A program made the position numbers and the translations under genes. From contig NC_020188.1 of the NCBI RefSeq assembly GCF_000315915.1, positions 203,501-267,500 on the forward strand: a stretch of DNA of 64,000 nt, given 5' to 3'. Each line of letters opens with the position of its first letter. Position 1 is the first letter of the stretch. The notes beneath the pieces were generated by a model. It made no database searches. It was given only the letters and a program-made list of their open reading frames with translations, and was not told the DNA's origin. Shown here one piece after another: positions 39,493 to 49,869 of the stretch. The stretch comes from Henningerozyma blattae CBS 6284 (taxonomy: Eukaryota; Ascomycota; Saccharomycetes; Saccharomycetales; Saccharomycetaceae).

Positions 39493-39710
39493 TTATACCA
39501 ATTTACTTATTTAGTTTGTTTTTTTTTAACCAAAGGACAGCTGCATTCAACTTTTTTTTCTTCTTAATATACGTATTCATTCATTAGAATATACGATTAT
39601 TTATAGATTTACCTTTTTTACGACTATATTTAGATACAGGATCTATTTTTTTCTTATTATAGATCTTTTATTATTACAATTTATTTTTAAACTCATATAC
39701 ACTTCACTTC

Positions 39711-42700
39711 TTAAACAACATAACTCTCGTGTTCCAAACGAAGCAAGTTTTTATATAATTTACTACTTTTCTTCTTTTTAAATAAAGGTTTAATGAATTT
39801 TGGAATTATATCTAGTGCCCAGTAATTGAAAAAAACCCAAAGTAAAATAAAAACTTTAAAAGTTCCACTGATCTTTGTTAATTGCAATAAACTTCCCAAG
39901 ATATTATCGGGATTAATGTACATTAGTGATAAACTTATTAACAATGATAGACTAATATCGATGATAAATCCCATATTCTTTGATATTTTTTCTCTATAAG
40001 GTGGACCAATGGTCAATATTATTGCGATTAGAATATATTGAAAATTAGAAATGAAAAAAAGTATGGTGTTATCAGAAGATTGCACGGCATTATCACCTGC
40101 AACAATTGGTTTAATATACCAATCTAAATGTTGAACAATTAACCAAGGAATGATTTGGAAAATTAAAATGATAATGATACTTACTAAAAGTGGTACTAAT
40201 ATCTTTAAAGAAACCAAATTTGCTGATGGCCTCTTCTTAACAATTTTATGAAATGGTTTGGACCATGACATGAAAATAGCAATTGGAATAATTAGTAATA
40301 AATCAATATATAAAAATTGGAAATCTCCCAAATTAGAACCCCGACCATATAAAATTGTAATGGTAATAAATTGGATAGCCGAATATAATGTCATATACTG
40401 AAAGCATGCAAATGATGTAACTAATGAAGCTCTGCCTTCTTTAATTACATCTAAAACACAGCTGATATCAAATATTTGAGATGTAAAAGGAGCTGCAACA
40501 GAAGCTTCTGCTTCTGATAAAGAAATACCCACATCAGCAGACTTTAAAGCACCACAGTCATTAGCACCATCACCACAAAATCCAATAGTGTAGTCAATTT
40601 TTTGCAATTGAATCATTAACTCATGTTTCTCATCCGGCGACATTCTAGCATAAACTGAACAATTCAAAAGTATGGAATTCTTATAATCATCCGAAAATTG
40701 GATATCTCTCTCATTACCAAAAATTATCCTGAAAATATCACCCGATGCAGCCAAGGTATAATCTTGATCACCATTTATTGGCTTTAACGTTTTACTATCT
40801 AAGATATTATCAGGATCATCAATCTCAGCCCACTTTATTGGATATTGGTTTGTAATAAAATTATCTTCAAATATACTTGGTATGTAAACATTTTTCTCTT
40901 GGATTAATTCAGATTCCTTACCGACAGATATTGCAGTAAGAATATTATCCCCTGTGCACATTATAGTTCGAATATTTGCACGATGCAACTCATTCAGTGT
41001 TGGCTTGGAAGCTTCCTTCAATTTATTCTCAAATACAATAAACCCTAAAAATTCCAAGTTTGATTCGACCTCCTCTCGCTTAACTTTTTGAGTATATAAC
41101 CAAGTATTTTTTTGTAACCTTTTGCCAGCACATGCAATCACTCTATATCCATTATGTGTATACAATTGTAGCATATCTTCATAATCCGTTGGTATTGTAC
41201 TTCTATCACAAATATCATACATGACCTCTGGTGCACCTTTAGTAAATGCCCAATAAGAATCTGAACAGCTTGGCTTTACGATAACGCTCATATATCTCAG
41301 TTCTGATAAAAATTCAAATGTTTTAATAATACCTAAATAGTTATGAGGATCATTTTCAATAAATTGATTTGCAGAGTCATCTTTATTGGGATAAACAATG
41401 GCTGGTATGATTTCTGTATTTTCTGGAAATATAATTCCCTCATGTCTACCTTCATACATAGAAGTAAATTTCTTTGTTTGAAACTCTTCTTCAAAGGACC
41501 AACCAGTAAATTCAAACATCTTAAAATCAAGTGGGTCCCCCAATAAAGCCCCATCAACTAATCTTAAAGAATGGCAAGTTAGGATAGATACTAAAAAATT
41601 ACGAGATTTAACATCGTCTATGGAAGTACAGTCATTAAGGGAAAATTTTGGAAAAATTTTGTGAACATCCTTAATAAGGTTACTAAATTTAATTAGTTTA
41701 TGTGGACCAGTCTTGGTTATATGTACACCTAGAATATCAAGGCCATCTTCTGTTAAGGTCCCAGTCTTATCAAAACACATTGCATCAATTTTGCCTCCAA
41801 CGTTTACCCTAGTTGGAGATATACAAAATATTTTTTTCTTCTTAAATCTTGAAATTGCAAAATTAGTACCGATTGTTAGAGTAGCAGGCAGAGCAGGAGG
41901 AACTACAATAGTAATAATATCTAAACATCTTAATATCATAGTTCGATGATCCAGGCCAAGTCTCATAAATTGAGCACAACTGATTATCAGTCCTACCATT
42001 GCGATTAGAGACATATAGCCAATGTATTTAAAAGAATCTTCGTAGAATTTAAATCCCACTGGCTTAGGGAATACCATAGATCTAACTAGAGAACCTTTAA
42101 TTGTTGAGAACCCAGTACGAACTACCATGGCTAATGCTGCATTCTGATTATGTGGGATTGACGTTCGGATTAGCTTTGTCCCATTAAATAAAAATGACTT
42201 CGATACCAAATTAGAAATTTGAGTACTACGTAAATCATTCAGCAAGTCTTTTATTGTTTCTTCATTTATTGGAATTTTAGAAATGGGAACAGATTCACCT
42301 GTTAATATTGATTCATTTACAATACACGTTCCATTTAAAATGACAGAATCACAAGGGAATATAGCAAGCTTGGGGTCAGAAATTTCATAAACATCACCTG
42401 GGACTAGTTCAGATGCGTTAATATGAGTCCAGAACCCATCTCTAAAAACACGAACCTCACATTGAAAATGTGCTATTTCTGATAAACGCTGGGATGTTTT
42501 CTTAGTTTCGAGTAGACTGTCCAAAATAGAAAGAACTGAGATTAAAAAAATACAACCTGCATAATAATAATATTCATCAAGTGACCAAAGAATGATGGAA
42601 AATATTTGAAATACATAGAAGGGATGTAGAACTTCTTGAAACAATACTTCTGAAGTTGTTTTCATCTTTAAGTCTATAGAATTTTTCCCAAATGCTATTA

Positions 42701-44138
42701 ATCTATCTTCTTGGGTTGCAGTTGTAAGCCCATTAACTGTATCTTGCAGGTTTGACCACTGAGGGTCTGCCCAATTAGAATTTACTTTGAATATATCTTC
42801 CAAAGGGGAAAAAATAAAATTAATGTATCGATATTGGAAGGAAATAATAATTGGTATATTTGGATTTTCAGGGGTCTCTTCATGATGGTGTACAGACCTT
42901 TGCTCATTGTTATTCATTGTAGTTTCATCATATGTAATTGGTAATATAGTGCTTAATAGACGATTGTACCATTTTCTTTCAACATCTATGATGGATAATT
43001 CTCCAAGCTCGTTTTCTACAGCAACCCATTCTGCTTTCCCCAAAGGTACAGCTTTCCCTGTTAATTTTATCTTATATTTTGGCATCCACCTTAGTAGTAT
43101 ATAAAACAGCCCACAAGAGATAAAACAGAGAGTATGGTATAAAAACAATTTTAGTTTTGAGGTTTGATAGCCCGCTATACCAATTAGAAGATCTTCTTCA
43201 GCAAGATAAAATCTTTGAAATTTTAATGTGGCTTGGTAGTTAGGATAGAATTTTTCATAATGGTTTGCTTTAAGGTATTCAGTTAAAAACGCTGTCTTTT
43301 TAACGGTATTTGAATCGACAGATTTAGAGCCATTATTATCAGCTTCCTCTAAAAGTTCGTCATTGGAATTATCTAAGATAGAGTGCTGAGATGTTTGCTC
43401 ACCAAAAAGATTTATTGCTTCATTTGCAATTGCCAACGGAACCCTATTTCGATCATTATATTTAGAGGATAAATCAGATGAGTGACTCCTTGTTGGGTAT
43501 AAATCAGAGACCGGTTCTGGCGTATATTGATTCTGGTTATTTTGAAATGAGCGCACTCTTGACATTGAGCGTGATCTCGACTTTAAAGCGCCATAGCCTC
43601 CTGATATATTACTTTGCATGGATGATCTCCTAGATACAATCCTTGATCCAATATTTGACCCACGAAGACGATTATTTTCATATTCAGGGATAGAATTCCA
43701 TTCAACATTATAATCTGCAGGTTCTAAGGTTGAGGATCCCTCCGCCGAAGTTATCTGTTCTTCAGTGAAAAATCTAAAATTAGGAACACGAGATTCACTC
43801 CCTGATCTGCTATTCATTAAAGGGCTTGTTGCAATAGCCCCTTGCCTGCCTCTCTGTTCAATTCTTGAAGATGAATCGGACATACCATCAGTCATAAGAT
43901 TGGATTGAAAAGAATGCGGGTGATGAAATGAAACAATTGATGTGGGAACGGTTTCAAAAGTAGCACCTGAATATAATTCTATTTGATTCTGATCAACAAC
44001 AGTACTTGAGGTCAGTGTCACTGCAGTAGAATTTGTATGCATCGAAGAAAATGAATTTCTTGGTCTTCCATTGGTAGGGACAGCAATGCCATTGGTACCA
44101 TCAGAATTCCTGGGGTCATAGCTATTGTATCTAGTCAT
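39711..44138 (-). CDS. YPK9: YPK9, vacuolar P5B-type ATPase
   Basis: P5B ATPase of the vacuolar membrane, homologue of human ATP13A2 (a polyamine exporter of lysosomes); the yeast protein protects against metals. The 1475-residue protein (S. cerevisiae 1472, YOR291W) has a long Ser/Arg/Asn-rich cytosolic N-terminus. It has the P5-type A-domain loop (ILTGESVPISK), the transmembrane PPALPATLTIG motif near 745-755, phosphorylation site Asp790 in DKTGTLTEDG, the nucleotide-domain KGAPEVM, and the hinge GDGANDCGALKSADVGISL. Several hydrophobic segments end the protein. ATG at 44138; it is divergent from RRP5 across 744 bp. Confidence 0.97.
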   Translation of the reverse strand: MTRYNSYDPRNSDGTNGIAVPTNGRPRNSFSSMHTNSTAVTLTSSTVVDQNQIELYSGATFETVPTSIVSFHHPHSFQSNLMTDGMSDSSSRIEQRGRQGAIATSPLMNSRSGSESRVPNFRFFTEEQITSAEGSSTLEPADYNVEWNSIPEYENNRLRGSNIGSRIVSRRSSMQSNISGGYGALKSRSRSMSRVRSFQNNQNQYTPEPVSDLYPTRSHSSDLSSKYNDRNRVPLAIANEAINLFGEQTSQHSILDNSNDELLEEADNNGSKSVDSNTVKKTAFLTEYLKANHYEKFYPNYQATLKFQRFYLAEEDLLIGIAGYQTSKLKLFLYHTLCFISCGLFYILLRWMPKYKIKLTGKAVPLGKAEWVAVENELGELSIIDVERKWYNRLLSTILPITYDETTMNNNEQRSVHHHEETPENPNIPIIISFQYRYINFIFSPLEDIFKVNSNWADPQWSNLQDTVNGLTTATQEDRLIAFGKNSIDLKMKTTSEVLFQEVLHPFYVFQIFSIILWSLDEYYYYAGCIFLISVLSILDSLLETKKTSQRLSEIAHFQCEVRVFRDGFWTHINASELVPGDVYEISDPKLAIFPCDSVILNGTCIVNESILTGESVPISKIPINEETIKDLLNDLRSTQISNLVSKSFLFNGTKLIRTSIPHNQNAALAMVVRTGFSTIKGSLVRSMVFPKPVGFKFYEDSFKYIGYMSLIAMVGLIISCAQFMRLGLDHRTMILRCLDIITIVVPPALPATLTIGTNFAISRFKKKKIFCISPTRVNVGGKIDAMCFDKTGTLTEDGLDILGVHITKTGPHKLIKFSNLIKDVHKIFPKFSLNDCTSIDDVKSRNFLVSILTCHSLRLVDGALLGDPLDFKMFEFTGWSFEEEFQTKKFTSMYEGRHEGIIFPENTEIIPAIVYPNKDDSANQFIENDPHNYLGIIKTFEFLSELRYMSVIVKPSCSDSYWAFTKGAPEVMYDICDRSTIPTDYEDMLQLYTHNGYRVIACAGKRLQKNTWLYTQKVKREEVESNLEFLGFIVFENKLKEASKPTLNELHRANIRTIMCTGDNILTAISVGKESELIQEKNVYIPSIFEDNFITNQYPIKWAEIDDPDNILDSKTLKPINGDQDYTLAASGDIFRIIFGNERDIQFSDDYKNSILLNCSVYARMSPDEKHELMIQLQKIDYTIGFCGDGANDCGALKSADVGISLSEAEASVAAPFTSQIFDISCVLDVIKEGRASLVTSFACFQYMTLYSAIQFITITILYGRGSNLGDFQFLYIDLLLIIPIAIFMSWSKPFHKIVKKRPSANLVSLKILVPLLVSIIIILIFQIIPWLIVQHLDWYIKPIVAGDNAVQSSDNTILFFISNFQYILIAIILTIGPPYREKISKNMGFIIDISLSLLISLSLMYINPDNILGSLLQLTKISGTFKVFILLWVFFNYWALDIIPKFIKPLFKKKKSSKLYKNLLRLEHESYVV

Positions 44139-44882
44139 AGTAGCATGGACTTAGTCTAATTGTATCTACTATTTTTGATAGTACACTTTTTTAAGATTAA
44201 TTGAAATAATTCTTGCATTTTAAAAAAGCCTGAATTTTTTACGGAATAATTATACAAAATGACTAACCCTTGTGCTGTCTAGAAAAAGAGCTTTATAACA
44301 GGTGTAAAGAATAACAATATATTAGAATATGGAATATATTTTAATATGACCTGCATGCACCATATGATTATTTTTCTATGATTTTATGCTACTTTTGTTA
44401 AAAAAATAAATGTCTTTCAAACTTGAGTGATTATTTTTGGATAATTTTTTTATTATCAAAACAGGGTCTATATATGGGAAACTTAAAATAAAAAAGAATA
44501 AGAATAATAAATTACTTATATCATACTATTCAGGAAACTCTTAATTGTAATAAACGATTCGTTTTATAAGCCTTCTGAAGATACTGTGATGTCTGTTTTT
44601 TTGTTAACATTAGTATTCTCTTTTCAAATATGATAGCGCCTTCTAGTTTTCCTAGGGCGGGTAATTCAACCTGATTAAAAAATTTTCATTGAATCGATGA
44701 GATGAGATGCGATGAGACAAATGCCTTAGAAAAATTCTCTAGAGTAAATTCAACAACATTATAACATTTACTTCTATAATAAGAAAAGAAGTGTAGAAGC
44801 CTGTCGTTAGAGTTTGTGTATTGTGAATTTGTTTCTTCAGAGTGACAAATTACATTATTTTATATTCATAGAATCAATAAAT
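44139..44882. other. Divergent promoter region YPK9/RRP5
   Basis: Contains the RRPE and PAC motifs listed separately, close to RRP5. In-frame sequence upstream of the RRP5 ATG (from a TTG at 44814) is open but has no ATG, so it is treated as leader. Otherwise AT-rich. Confidence 0.6.
44677..44716 (+). promoter_or_regulatory. RRPE and PAC motifs upstream of RRP5
   Basis: The stretch at 44677-44688 reads TGAAAATTTTTT on the minus strand, an RRPE (TGAAAAATTTT-type) element. CGATGAG at 44695-44701 and GCGATGAG at 44709-44716 are PAC words (consensus GCGATGAG). This close RRPE-PAC pairing, 170-205 bp before the start codon, is the signature of ribosome-biogenesis genes controlled through Stb3 and Dot6/Tod6, and fits RRP5. 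Confidence 0.75.
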
Positions 44883-47800
44883 ATGGCACCAAGTTCTAAA
44901 AGAAAGAGAGACGAAGAATTTCCTCTCTCCAGACAAGATGCCACAACCCAGCCTGCTCAGTCTCTTTTGAAAAATTCTGATGAGGTTTCATTCCCAAGAG
45001 GTGGCTCTTCTGTTTTAACGCCATTAGAATTGAAACAAGTTGCTAATGAAGCTGCTAGTGACGTTCTGTTTGCCCAAAAGGAAAAATCTACAAAATCACA
45101 ATCTTTTGAAAATGATAGACCAAAAAAGAAGAAAAAGATTACAAAAAAGAATAAAAATAGTGAAGCATCTTCTACTGAGCTTGATGAATCTGTCAATGTT
45201 GTAGAACACATTAATTTCAAAAATTTGAAAGTTGGATCTATCCTATTGGGTCAAATCACCTCTACAACCAAAAAAGACTTGTGCGTTACATTCACAGATG
45301 GTATTTCTGGTTACGTTCCAATAACTCATATTTCTGATCATATTACCCATATCCTAGAAGACATTGATGACGATATGAGCGATGAAGAAGAAAAGGATGA
45401 ATGCGAAAAGGAAGAAAATACCCATGATTTTGATGAACTACCCAATTTAAATAAATATTTTAAAATCGGACAATGGTTAAGATGTTCTGTTATAAAGAAT
45501 ACTGCATTGGATGCAGTTAGTAAGAAACATCATAAAAAGAGAATTGAATTATCAATCGAACCGTCTGTTGTAAATCCTTTTTCTGCTGAAGATCTAGAGA
45601 AACATTCCACAGTCCAATGTTCGGTTAAAAGTTTGGAAGATCATGGGGCCACTTTAGACTTAGGTTTAGAGAATGTAACTGGTTTTATATCTAAAAAGGA
45701 TGTTCCAGACTTCGAAACCTTATTACCAGGTTCTGTATTCCTAGCTAATATCTATAAGAAATCTGGTAGATCAATTATCGTAAACACAAATTTTTCTGCT
45801 AAAAATAGTAAAGTGTCACATATTTCTTCTATCGATGCTGTTGTACCAGGCCAGATGGTAGACTTTTTGTGTGATGATATCTCTTCTAATGGTATCTCAG
45901 GTAAAATCTTTGGTTTGGTATCCAGCTTTATCGGAATTAGTCATTTGAGAACTTTCACTGAGGAAGAATTAAAAGAAACATATTCAGCCGGTTCTAACAT
46001 TAAGTGTAGAATCATTGCCTCTCTACTCAACAAAAATGACGAAAGAGTTCTAATTGTGTCTACCCTTGACCAAATTGTTTCTTTGGATAACAACATAGCA
46101 CAAACTGAAGCTATTGAAGCATTTCCAATAGGTTACACTTTTGATTCGGCATCTTTCTTAGGCAGTGATTCAGATTTTGTATATCTTGCCTTAAATGAAG
46201 ATTTATTTGGTGCAGTTCATCGTTCTAAACTTGGAGACATTCATATATCAGGTGATATTCAAGCCAGAGTAATTGGTTATAATACTATTGATAAAATTTA
46301 CCAACTATCAACGGATCCAAATGCTTTAAAACTAAAATATATTAGAGCTGCTGATATTCCAAATGGTGAATTGGTAACTGGCTGTGAAATTATTAACGTA
46401 TCGAGTGATGGTATCGAATTAAAGATTTTTAACGGTCAATTCTCTGCATTCGTCCCCCCACTGCATATTTCTGATGTCAAATTATCGTACCCAGAACGTA
46501 AATTTAAAATTGGTTCTAAAATAAAGGGTAGGATTTTAGAGGTTACTAAAAGAGGCCATATCATTATGACATTAAAAAAATCTTTAGTTAATGATGAAAA
46601 TAAAATTGTTGATGATTACGTTTCTGCTAAACAGCTGCAAAATAAAAATGAAAAAACAGTTGCTACAGTTGAATCCTTTAAACCAAATGGCTGTTTGATA
46701 TCTTTCTTTGGTGGTTTAAGAGGATTCTTACCTAATTCTGAAATTTCGGAAGCATTTGTTCGTAAACCAGAGCAACATCTAAGACTAGGTCAAACCGTTA
46801 TCATTAAAATCTTGGATGTGGATGAAAAGAGATTTCGAGTTATTGCATCATGTAAAGCATCTAATGAAGATAGCCAAGCTCAAAAATTAGCCATTGAGAA
46901 ATTAGTTCTTGGTAGATCTATAATCGAAGTGAATGTTGTTGAAAAAACCAAGGATTCTGTAGTAGTTGAAGATGCTGATAGTAATTTACGTGGTGTTATT
47001 TATGTTGGCCACCTTTCAGATTCAAGAATCGAGCAAAATCGAGCTACAATTAAGAAAATTAAAATTGGTTCAAAATTAACCGGTGTCGTAATTGACAAAG
47101 ATGACAGAACTCGTGTTTTCAATCTTTCGATGAAGAAATCTCTTATTGACGACGCTAAAAACAAAACTTTGCCAATATCCTTCTCTGATATAATAAGCTT
47201 GGATAAAACAACTCCTTTGCACGGTTACATTAAATCTATATCCAATACAGGTATTTTTGTTGCTTTCAACGGTAAATTTGTTGGGCTAGTATTACCAAGT
47301 TATGCTGTGGAAAGTAGAGATGTTGATATTAACAAGTCTTTTTATGTCAACCAATCAGTTACTTCTTATCTATTAAGAACCGATGAAGAAAATGAAAGAT
47401 TTTTATTAACATTGAAAAATTCAAAAGCTGATCAAACTTCAGGTGCTGCCAACGCTTCAGCTATCTCTCAGTCAACTGAAAATCTTGATACTATTAAAGT
47501 AGGTGATAAAATCCCTGCTCGTATTGTGAAGGTGTCCGGTAAGCACGTTATCTTAGATTTAGGTAACAAAATTACCGGTGTTTCTTTTATTACAGATGCT
47601 TTAAATGATTATTCAGTTTCTTTATCTGATGAATATCAAAATAAGCTAAATAAGACTATTGATGCTACTGTCATCTCTATTAATACCAAGGCCAAGAAAG
47701 TCAATTTATCCTTGCGTACTAATGAGGCTAAGCAACATTTGATTGAGTCACATAATGATATTAAGCAAGGCGATGTTGTTCATGGTTTAATTAAAAATAT

Positions 47801-49424
47801 TAACGACAGTGGTGTCTTTATCTACTTAAGTACTAACATAGATGCCTTTGTTCCAGTTAGTAAGCTATCGGATTCCTATTTGAAAGATTGGAAAAAATTC
47901 TATAATCCTTTACAGCATGTAATTGGTAAAGTGGTCAGTTGTGAAAGCGACGACCGTATTTTAGTAACCCTACGAGAATCCGAGGTTAATGGTGATCTTA
48001 AGATTTTAAAGGATTATTCCAGTATTGAAGTTGGTGAAATATTTAATGGTAATGTTAAGAATGTTACTGATTTTGGTGTTTTTGTCAAATTAGATAATAC
48101 TGTGAATGTTACAGGTTTAGCCCATAAATCCGAAATCGCAGATGACAAGATACCAGATGATTTATCTGCTCTATTTGGTGCTGGTGATAGGGTTAAAGCA
48201 ATTGTTTTAAGAGTTAATGCAGAAAAGAAACAAGTTTCTTTAGGTTTGAAAGCTTCTTACTTTTCTAATGACAACTATAATGAAGAATCTAACGAAAAAC
48301 CTATGGAAGAGAATACTGAAGAAAAGACAGAAACCATACAAAACGCTGATGCGGATGAAGTTATTGAATTTGATAATGAGTCTGATGAAGATGTTGAAAT
48401 GGAGGAAGCTGAAAATTCAAAGATTCCAATATCCACCAATGGTTTAAGTTTAAGTACTGGTTTTGACTGGACTGCTAGTATTTTAGATCAAACCAATGAT
48501 ACTGAAGAATCTGAAGATGATGGAGATTTTACCGAAATCAAGAAGAAGTCCAAATCGAAGAAAAATCATATTGTTGAAGATAAAACCATTGATATTAATA
48601 CTAGAACCCCTGAGTCTGTTGCAGATTTCGAACGTCTAATTATAGGGAATCCAAACTCTTCGGTTGTGTGGATGAATTATATGGCTTTCCAACTGCAATT
48701 AAGTGAAATTGAAAAGGCTCGTGAAATTGCGGAACGTGCTTTAAAGATTATAAACTTCAGAGAAGAAGCTGAAAAGTTAAATATTTGGATTGCCATGTTA
48801 AATTTAGAAAATACATTTGGTACTGAGGAAACTTTGGAAGATGTATTTAAAAGAGCTTGCCAGTATATGGATTCTTACACGATCCATAATAAATTAATAA
48901 GTATTTACCAAATGAGTGAAAAATTAGACAGAGCTGCCGAGTTATTTAAAACTACAGCTAAGAAATTTGGTTCCGAAAAACTTTCCATTTGGACTTCATG
49001 GGGTGATTTCTTGTTAGCTCAAAATAATGCTCAAGAAGCTCGTGCTATTCTAGCAAATGCTTTAAAATCTTTACCTAAACGTAATCATATTGATATTGTC
49101 AAAAAATTTGCTCAATTAGAGTTTGCCAAAGGTGATGCTGAAAGAGGTAGATCGCTATTTGAAGGGTTAATTGCAGATGCTCCAAAAAGAATTGACATTT
49201 GGAATGTATATCTTGATCAAGAAATCAAGATAAACGAAAAGAAGAAGGTTGAAGATTTGTTTGAACGTGTCTTCACTAGAAAGATTACAAGAAAACAAGC
49301 AAAATTCTTCTTTAACAAGTGGCTAGTGTTCGAAGAAGGTCAAAAGGATGATAAAATGACCAGTTACGTAAAAGCTAAGGCTACTGAATTTGTAGCAAAT
49401 CTTGGTAAGTCGCAATCCGTTTAA
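44883..49424 (+). CDS. RRP5: RRP5 pre-rRNA processing factor (S1 repeats plus HAT repeats)
   Basis: Nucleolar RNA-binding scaffold required for both 18S and 5.8S/25S rRNA processing. The 1513-residue protein opens with a basic segment ([19 protein letters not shown]). About eleven S1-like modules follow (for example [38 protein letters not shown]), then an acidic linker (about 1145-1235) and HAT/TPR-like repeats at about 1240-1505 ([28 protein letters not shown]). The open frame extends upstream to a TTG at 44814; the ATG at 44883 is chosen because it aligns with the S. cerevisiae start. S. cerevisiae Rrp5 (YMR229C) has 1729 residues; the shortfall falls mainly between the eighth and ninth S1 modules here, where two modules seem missing. 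Confidence 0.96.
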   Translation: MAPSSKRKRDEEFPLSRQDATTQPAQSLLKNSDEVSFPRGGSSVLTPLELKQVANEAASDVLFAQKEKSTKSQSFENDRPKKKKKITKKNKNSEASSTELDESVNVVEHINFKNLKVGSILLGQITSTTKKDLCVTFTDGISGYVPITHISDHITHILEDIDDDMSDEEEKDECEKEENTHDFDELPNLNKYFKIGQWLRCSVIKNTALDAVSKKHHKKRIELSIEPSVVNPFSAEDLEKHSTVQCSVKSLEDHGATLDLGLENVTGFISKKDVPDFETLLPGSVFLANIYKKSGRSIIVNTNFSAKNSKVSHISSIDAVVPGQMVDFLCDDISSNGISGKIFGLVSSFIGISHLRTFTEEELKETYSAGSNIKCRIIASLLNKNDERVLIVSTLDQIVSLDNNIAQTEAIEAFPIGYTFDSASFLGSDSDFVYLALNEDLFGAVHRSKLGDIHISGDIQARVIGYNTIDKIYQLSTDPNALKLKYIRAADIPNGELVTGCEIINVSSDGIELKIFNGQFSAFVPPLHISDVKLSYPERKFKIGSKIKGRILEVTKRGHIIMTLKKSLVNDENKIVDDYVSAKQLQNKNEKTVATVESFKPNGCLISFFGGLRGFLPNSEISEAFVRKPEQHLRLGQTVIIKILDVDEKRFRVIASCKASNEDSQAQKLAIEKLVLGRSIIEVNVVEKTKDSVVVEDADSNLRGVIYVGHLSDSRIEQNRATIKKIKIGSKLTGVVIDKDDRTRVFNLSMKKSLIDDAKNKTLPISFSDIISLDKTTPLHGYIKSISNTGIFVAFNGKFVGLVLPSYAVESRDVDINKSFYVNQSVTSYLLRTDEENERFLLTLKNSKADQTSGAANASAISQSTENLDTIKVGDKIPARIVKVSGKHVILDLGNKITGVSFITDALNDYSVSLSDEYQNKLNKTIDATVISINTKAKKVNLSLRTNEAKQHLIESHNDIKQGDVVHGLIKNINDSGVFIYLSTNIDAFVPVSKLSDSYLKDWKKFYNPLQHVIGKVVSCESDDRILVTLRESEVNGDLKILKDYSSIEVGEIFNGNVKNVTDFGVFVKLDNTVNVTGLAHKSEIADDKIPDDLSALFGAGDRVKAIVLRVNAEKKQVSLGLKASYFSNDNYNEESNEKPMEENTEEKTETIQNADADEVIEFDNESDEDVEMEEAENSKIPISTNGLSLSTGFDWTASILDQTNDTEESEDDGDFTEIKKKSKSKKNHIVEDKTIDINTRTPESVADFERLIIGNPNSSVVWMNYMAFQLQLSEIEKAREIAERALKIINFREEAEKLNIWIAMLNLENTFGTEETLEDVFKRACQYMDSYTIHNKLISIYQMSEKLDRAAELFKTTAKKFGSEKLSIWTSWGDFLLAQNNAQEARAILANALKSLPKRNHIDIVKKFAQLEFAKGDAERGRSLFEGLIADAPKRIDIWNVYLDQEIKINEKKKVEDLFERVFTRKITRKQAKFFFNKWLVFEEGQKDDKMTSYVKAKATEFVANLGKSQSV

Positions 49425-49869
49425 TCTATTCACTTGTATGACACCTAGTTAAAAGCTCAGCAATCAGACTTCACTTGTATATGCCCTTATTATAAATCGC
49501 CCACATTGTATATTAGTATATTAGATTAATTTTTAGTATAAATTTTTAGAAAAAATTGATTACTCCCTATTTATTTTTCCTTTTTTCTTAACTTTTATTT
49601 TGTTATTTTTGCCTGGATCTCTTTGATATCTTGTTGTCCGAGCTTGGGCGGCTAAATATTTCCACAAATGTTCAGGCGGGTTTTTGAGAGTGCAAAAGTG
49701 TGAAAATCCTTATAAGAAGATAGGAATTTTGAAAAGAATTTTGATTCAAACTAAGTTCTTCTTAAGATTATTTGTTACTTTCCTTATTATCTTGGTTACT
49801 CTCCTTTTAAAATATTCTATTCATACAATCAGATACTCGAACAAATAAATTAATAATAATACCCAACAT
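49425..49869. other. Intergenic between RRP5 and the orphan gene
   Basis: In S. cerevisiae MTF1 lies next to RRP5 on the TAF7 side. No part of a methyltransferase-like MTF1 was recognised here. AT-rich with T-tracts. Confidence 0.5.

Noticed and set aside
44814..44882. Extension of RRP5 to 44814
   Set aside because: This also begins with TTG. The ATG at 44883 gives the conserved N-terminus.
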